DNA from: Clostridia bacterium
GTDB lineage: Bacteria; Bacillota; Clostridia; Oscillospirales; Acutalibacteraceae
Direction of reading: 5' to 3'
DNA: 23,298 nt
Assembly (NCBI GenBank): GCA_017382915.1
Contig: JAFNZJ010000112.1
Coordinates: 1-23,298, forward strand
Position numbers and translations under genes: made by a program. The notes beneath the pieces are model-generated. The model searched no databases. It was not told where the DNA came from and saw only the letters and a list, made by a program, of their open reading frames with translations. This document shows, piece by piece, positions 20,873-23,298 of the stretch; position 1 is the stretch's first letter, and each line of letters opens with the position of its first letter.

Positions 20873-20912
20873 AACATCCCGTTTGGAATTAACCAAACGG
20901 GGTGTTATTTTT
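20873..20912. terminator. Terminator after rnpB, shared with rpiB
   Basis: AACATCCCGTTTGG (20873-20886) pairs with CCAAACGGGGTGTT (20893-20906) around a 6-nt loop. It is followed by ATTTTT on the plus strand and by TTTCTTTTAACAC on the minus strand. It ends rnpB and probably the convergent rpiB operon. Confidence 0.9.
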
Positions 20913-20917
20913 ATGTT

Positions 20918-21358
20918 TTATCGGTTTTCAATATCGCCTATCATATCAACGCGGCGCTGATGCCTGCCGCCTTCATACTTGGCGTTTAAAAATTCATAAA
21001 CTATCATTTCGGCCATAGCCTCACCAACCACCCTTGCGCCAAAGGCGATTATGTTGGCATCATTATGCATACGGGTAAGCTTTGCTGAATATGGCTCGGA
21101 ACAGACGGCGGCACGCACACCCTTAACCTTATTAGCGGCAAGCGAAATACCAATACCTGTACCGCATATAAGTATGCCAAGGTCGGCTTCACCGCCCGCC
21201 ACCGCGCGACCTACCTTTTCACCATAAACGGGATAATCGCAGGAATCATTTGTGTCGGTGCCAAAGTTTATAACGGTGTGACCCATATCCTCAACATATT
21301 TTTTAATGTGATTTTTAAGTGCTACCGCTGCGTGGTCGTTGCCTATTGCTATTTTCAT
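20918..21358 (-). CDS. rpiB: Ribose 5-phosphate isomerase B
   Basis: 146 residues, normal for RpiB (LacAB family). It starts MKIAIGNDHAAVALK with D8 and H9 and has the catalytic C65 in GILICGTGIGISLAANK. H98 lies in TRMHNDANIIAFGARV, and the conserved GGRHQRRVDMI segment is at the C-terminus. Role: interconverts ribose 5-phosphate and ribulose 5-phosphate in the pentose phosphate pathway. Some relatives act on allose 6-phosphate or galactose 6-phosphate, but the C65/H98 pattern supports RpiB. It starts 12 nt after pgeF, so it is the last gene of the MBL-pgeF-rpiB operon. Confidence 0.95.
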   Translation of the reverse strand: MKIAIGNDHAAVALKNHIKKYVEDMGHTVINFGTDTNDSCDYPVYGEKVGRAVAGGEADLGILICGTGIGISLAANKVKGVRAAVCSEPYSAKLTRMHNDANIIAFGARVVGEAMAEMIVYEFLNAKYEGGRHQRRVDMIGDIENR

Positions 21359-21370
21359 TTTAACTTCCCC

Positions 21371-22195
21371 CTATTTTAGTGCTATTATTGCCGCCAAATT
21401 GCCCCTGTTACCGCCCGTTGCCCTGTGCGAATGAAAAATATGACTGTTACAGCAGGTGCAAAGGTCGGTTACACAAATATTTTTTTGGTCAATGCCTGCA
21501 TTTTCTAAAATGCGGCGGTTGGCAAGCCAAAGATTTAACATATATTTGCCGTTTTGCTTTTTTATAAATATTTCATCTAAATTAAGATAGCTTAATTTTT
21601 TAAACTCATTATAAACGGGGTCATCAACCTCATAACAGCAGCTGCCTATTGATGGACCAATGCCAACCATAATATCACTTTGGTTACTGCCAAATTCTGC
21701 CGCCATTTTAAGCACAGTTTCTTTGCCAATTTCCTGCACGGTGCCGCGCCACCCCGCGTGGGATGTTGCCACCACCCTTTTTGCCTTATCATAAAAAACA
21801 AGCGGAACGCAGTCGGCATATTGGGTAACCAAGGCCACACCCTTTATATTGGTTATAAGACCGTCAATATTATCATAATCGCGGTCCTTTACAATGCCCT
21901 TGCCAATATCATCAGCCGTTACCGTTTTAATGTTTTTGGTGTGGGTTTGGTGGCTTAAAACCGCCCTTTCGGGGTCAAGCCCAAGGGACTCAAACAAAAT
22001 ATTATAATTTTGCCTTACCGCCTTTGGGTCATCACCACCTGTAAAGCTCATATTCATTGCGGCATACTGCCCGCGACTTACCCCGCCCATACGGGTTGTA
22101 AATGCGGCTACACAGTCAGTACCGTGAATATTTGGAAAGGTTAAATATAAAAGACCATCTTCATTTTTTACAACATTTAAGGTTTTTGTTTTCAT
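21371..22195 (-). CDS. pgeF: Peptidoglycan editing factor PgeF (YfiH/YlmD, laccase-domain family)
   Basis: 274 residues from ATG at 22195. It carries the family motifs AAFTTRMGGVSRGQYAAMN (30-48), SHQTHT with zinc ligand H85, ADCVPLVFYD with C129, and TSHAGWRGTVQEIG with H146. GIGPSIGSCCYEV and the C-terminal DLCTCCNSHIFHSHRATGGN also match. Ligand spacing agrees with YfiH. Family knowledge: once called polyphenol oxidases, these are now seen as enzymes that keep wrong amino acids (L-Ser) out of peptidoglycan precursors and that also have purine nucleoside phosphorylase/deaminase activity in vitro. In Bacillota they usually lie near division genes. Here the gene sits between an MBL-fold exported protein (11 nt upstream) and rpiB. 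Confidence 0.93.
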   Translation of the reverse strand: MKTKTLNVVKNEDGLLYLTFPNIHGTDCVAAFTTRMGGVSRGQYAAMNMSFTGGDDPKAVRQNYNILFESLGLDPERAVLSHQTHTKNIKTVTADDIGKGIVKDRDYDNIDGLITNIKGVALVTQYADCVPLVFYDKAKRVVATSHAGWRGTVQEIGKETVLKMAAEFGSNQSDIMVGIGPSIGSCCYEVDDPVYNEFKKLSYLNLDEIFIKKQNGKYMLNLWLANRRILENAGIDQKNICVTDLCTCCNSHIFHSHRATGGNRGNLAAIIALK

Positions 22196-22206
22196 AATAA
22201 AAATTC

Positions 22207-23136
22207 CTAATCAACTACCGTTGGATTTTTGGTGGTGAATTTAAGGCCATTTTTAGTTTTGCCGTCGGCCATAAAGATTATGGTATTATCTAAATCGGTG
22301 CGAAGCACCTTTATTTTTTTAAGAGCATTAAGTGTTTTTTTATGCGGGTGATTATATTTATTATCTGCCCCGCAGGATATAACTGCATAGTCGGGGTCTA
22401 CCGCCTTTAAAAACTCTTTGCCTGAAGAACTGTCACTGCCGTGATGACCAACCTTTAAAACATCGGCCGAAAGATTATAGCCTGCGCCCAGCATTTCATC
22501 CTCACTTAACCTTTCGGCATCACCCATAAATAAAAACGAATGTATGCCATAGGTTATTTTAACCGTTACCGAATAATTGTTAAGCTCATCATAATCGGCG
22601 CTGTTTGGTGAAAAGAAATAAATGCCACAGTCCCCCGTGGTTATAGCGGGCTGATTGCTTGGGGCGACCCCCTTTATTTTAAGACCCTTATTTTTTATGG
22701 CAAGCAAAAAATCTTCATAGGTCTTACTGGTGGGGGTGTCATCCCTTGCCACCCTTGGAGCATAAATCGCACCTATTTCAAAGGTGTTTATAACATCTGC
22801 CATACCGCCGATATGGTCGGCGTGGGGGTGGGTTGCAATTAAATAATCAATTTTGGTAATATCTTTACTGTTAAGGTAGGCAACTATTTCATCACCATCC
22901 CCGCGGTTGCCCGCATCAATAAGCATTACCTTGCCGTCGGGCAGGTAAATAAGCTCACAGTCGGCCTGGTCAACATCTAAAAACTCGGCAACCAGACTGC
23001 CTTCGGTGGTTGCGGTGGTGATTTTTTGCTCTGATACATTTGGCACAAAGCGGGTACAGCCCTGACAGGACAAAATTAAGACTAGTATGGCACAAATTAT
23101 GCCAATTAAGGTTTTACGCCTGCTTTTGCCTACCAC
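22207..23136 (-). CDS. Exported MBL-fold hydrolase related to the ComEC C-terminal domain
   Basis: 309 residues from GTG at 23136, with GGGGG about 10 nt upstream. The N-terminus (RRKTLIGIICAILVLILSC) is a signal peptide or lipoprotein signal, with C24 after ILS as possible lipidation site, so the protein should face the outside. The rest is a metallo-beta-lactamase fold: LDVDQADCELIYLPDGKVMLIDAG, then the metal motif H103-x-H105-x-D107-H108 (THPHADHIGG), D206 (FMGDAE), H231/H232 (VGHHGSDSSS) and NHPH near 262-265. Family knowledge: this is the stand-alone version of the nuclease-like domain of ComEC/Rec2 DNA uptake proteins. Several such proteins are thought to cut DNA or phosphodiesters outside the cell. 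No competence genes are adjacent. First gene of the operon with pgeF and rpiB. Confidence 0.87.
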   Translation of the reverse strand: MVGKSRRKTLIGIICAILVLILSCQGCTRFVPNVSEQKITTATTEGSLVAEFLDVDQADCELIYLPDGKVMLIDAGNRGDGDEIVAYLNSKDITKIDYLIATHPHADHIGGMADVINTFEIGAIYAPRVARDDTPTSKTYEDFLLAIKNKGLKIKGVAPSNQPAITTGDCGIYFFSPNSADYDELNNYSVTVKITYGIHSFLFMGDAERLSEDEMLGAGYNLSADVLKVGHHGSDSSSGKEFLKAVDPDYAVISCGADNKYNHPHKKTLNALKKIKVLRTDLDNTIIFMADGKTKNGLKFTTKNPTVVD

Positions 23137-23183
23137 TTGTGTCCTACCCCCTTTTTAGTTAGCCAAAGCATTCAAACCCGAAC

Positions 23184-23199
23184 CAGCCTTAAAGGGCTG
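23184..23199 (-). terminator. Weak terminator candidate for the edge ORF
   Basis: CAGCC (23184-23188) pairs with GGCTG (23195-23199). On the minus strand it begins 4 nt after the stop of the edge reading frame. The bases that follow (GTTCGGGTTTG) are not a T run, so termination would be weak. Confidence 0.3.
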
Positions 23200-23202
23200 A
23201 TT

Positions 23203-23298
23203 TTAGGTGGCTTTCGGCTCATTCGCACACATAGGCGTTAGCCTTATGTGTTTGTCTTCACCAAAATCCACTGGAAACTCCGCACCTTTAAGGTCGCA
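23203..23298 (-). CDS. Possible 3' end of a gene running off the right edge (31 codons visible)
   Basis: On the minus strand one frame is open from the edge to a TAA at 23203-23205. The peptide contains KGAEFPVDFGEDKHIRLTPM and ends CANEPKAT. The alternative frame with no early stop is shorter (17 codons). A short inverted repeat (CACATAaGGC/GCCTATGTG) lies inside the frame, so this could instead be a structured RNA or repeat. No family recognised. Confidence 0.3.
   Translation of the reverse strand, partial: CDLKGAEFPVDFGEDKHIRLTPMCANEPKAT

Noticed and set aside
22207..23136. Full ComEC DNA-uptake channel
   Set aside because: It lacks the competence membrane domain. Only a signal segment and the MBL domain are present.
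23137..23298. tRNA, tmRNA or SRP RNA at the right edge
   Set aside because: A GGTTCGGG-like stretch hints at a T-arm, but no acceptor stem, anticodon arm or conserved tmRNA/SRP blocks are present.
1..23298. Prophage, insertion sequence, CRISPR or toxin-antitoxin system
   Set aside because: No transposase, integrase, phage structural gene, regular direct-repeat array or recognisable toxin-antitoxin pair was seen.

Overview
This window looks like a chromosomal piece of a spore-forming, probably gut-dwelling Clostridia member (Ruminococcaceae/Oscillospiraceae-like Bacillota). The evidence is the forespore sigma factor SigG, the Gram-positive-style dnaX-ybaB-recR and gatCAB blocks, RNase Y, strong AGGAGG-type ribosome binding sites, a bile salt hydrolase-family enzyme, and frequent TTG/GTG starts. 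Genus-level placement is inference. Most of the window is core genome. I see no insertion sequence, prophage, CRISPR array, tRNA or rRNA.

Layout. (1) 1-4650, plus strand: end of dnaX, ybaB/ebfC, recR, then gatC-gatA-gatB with tight spacing, closed by a bidirectional terminator. (2) 4654-9310, minus strand: an unrecognised 58-residue ORF, a zinc-ribbon/proline-rich protein split by a one-base frameshift, a large cytosolic glycoside hydrolase (GH106-like) with its own promoter, and a small basic protein of unknown function. (3) 9399-10673, plus: a peptidoglycan-binding/LysM/M14 peptidase, convergent with rny. (4) 10722-14665, minus: RNase Y with a long structured leader and a strong promoter, a LacI-fold protein with a C-terminal LuxR-type HTH, and metA (predicted acetyl-CoA type). 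(5) 14764-15503, plus: two overlapping half-size TauE/SafE genes. (6) 15507-19351, minus: a class B PBP and an FHA-SEDS fusion in one operon with a perfect sigma-A promoter, just downstream of sigG. (7) 19496-20854, plus: choloylglycine hydrolase family gene and RNase P RNA. (8) 20918-23136, minus: rpiB, pgeF and an MBL-fold ComEC-like exported protein. An open reading frame remnant sits at the right edge.

Functional themes. Cell envelope and sporulation genes cluster in the right half (M14 peptidase, PBP, FHA-SEDS, SigG, PgeF). The left half is translation fidelity (GatCAB) and DNA repair (RecR). The most unusual items are the frameshifted zinc-ribbon gene, the FHA-SEDS fusion whose FHA domain lacks the usual phosphate-binding serine, the split TauE pair, the LacI-fold/LuxR-HTH regulator behind metA, and the ~240-nt hairpin-rich leader of rny. 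I found no clearly new multi-gene system. The nearest candidates are the zinc-ribbon protein plus its 58-residue neighbour, and the regulated SEDS/PBP unit next to sigG.
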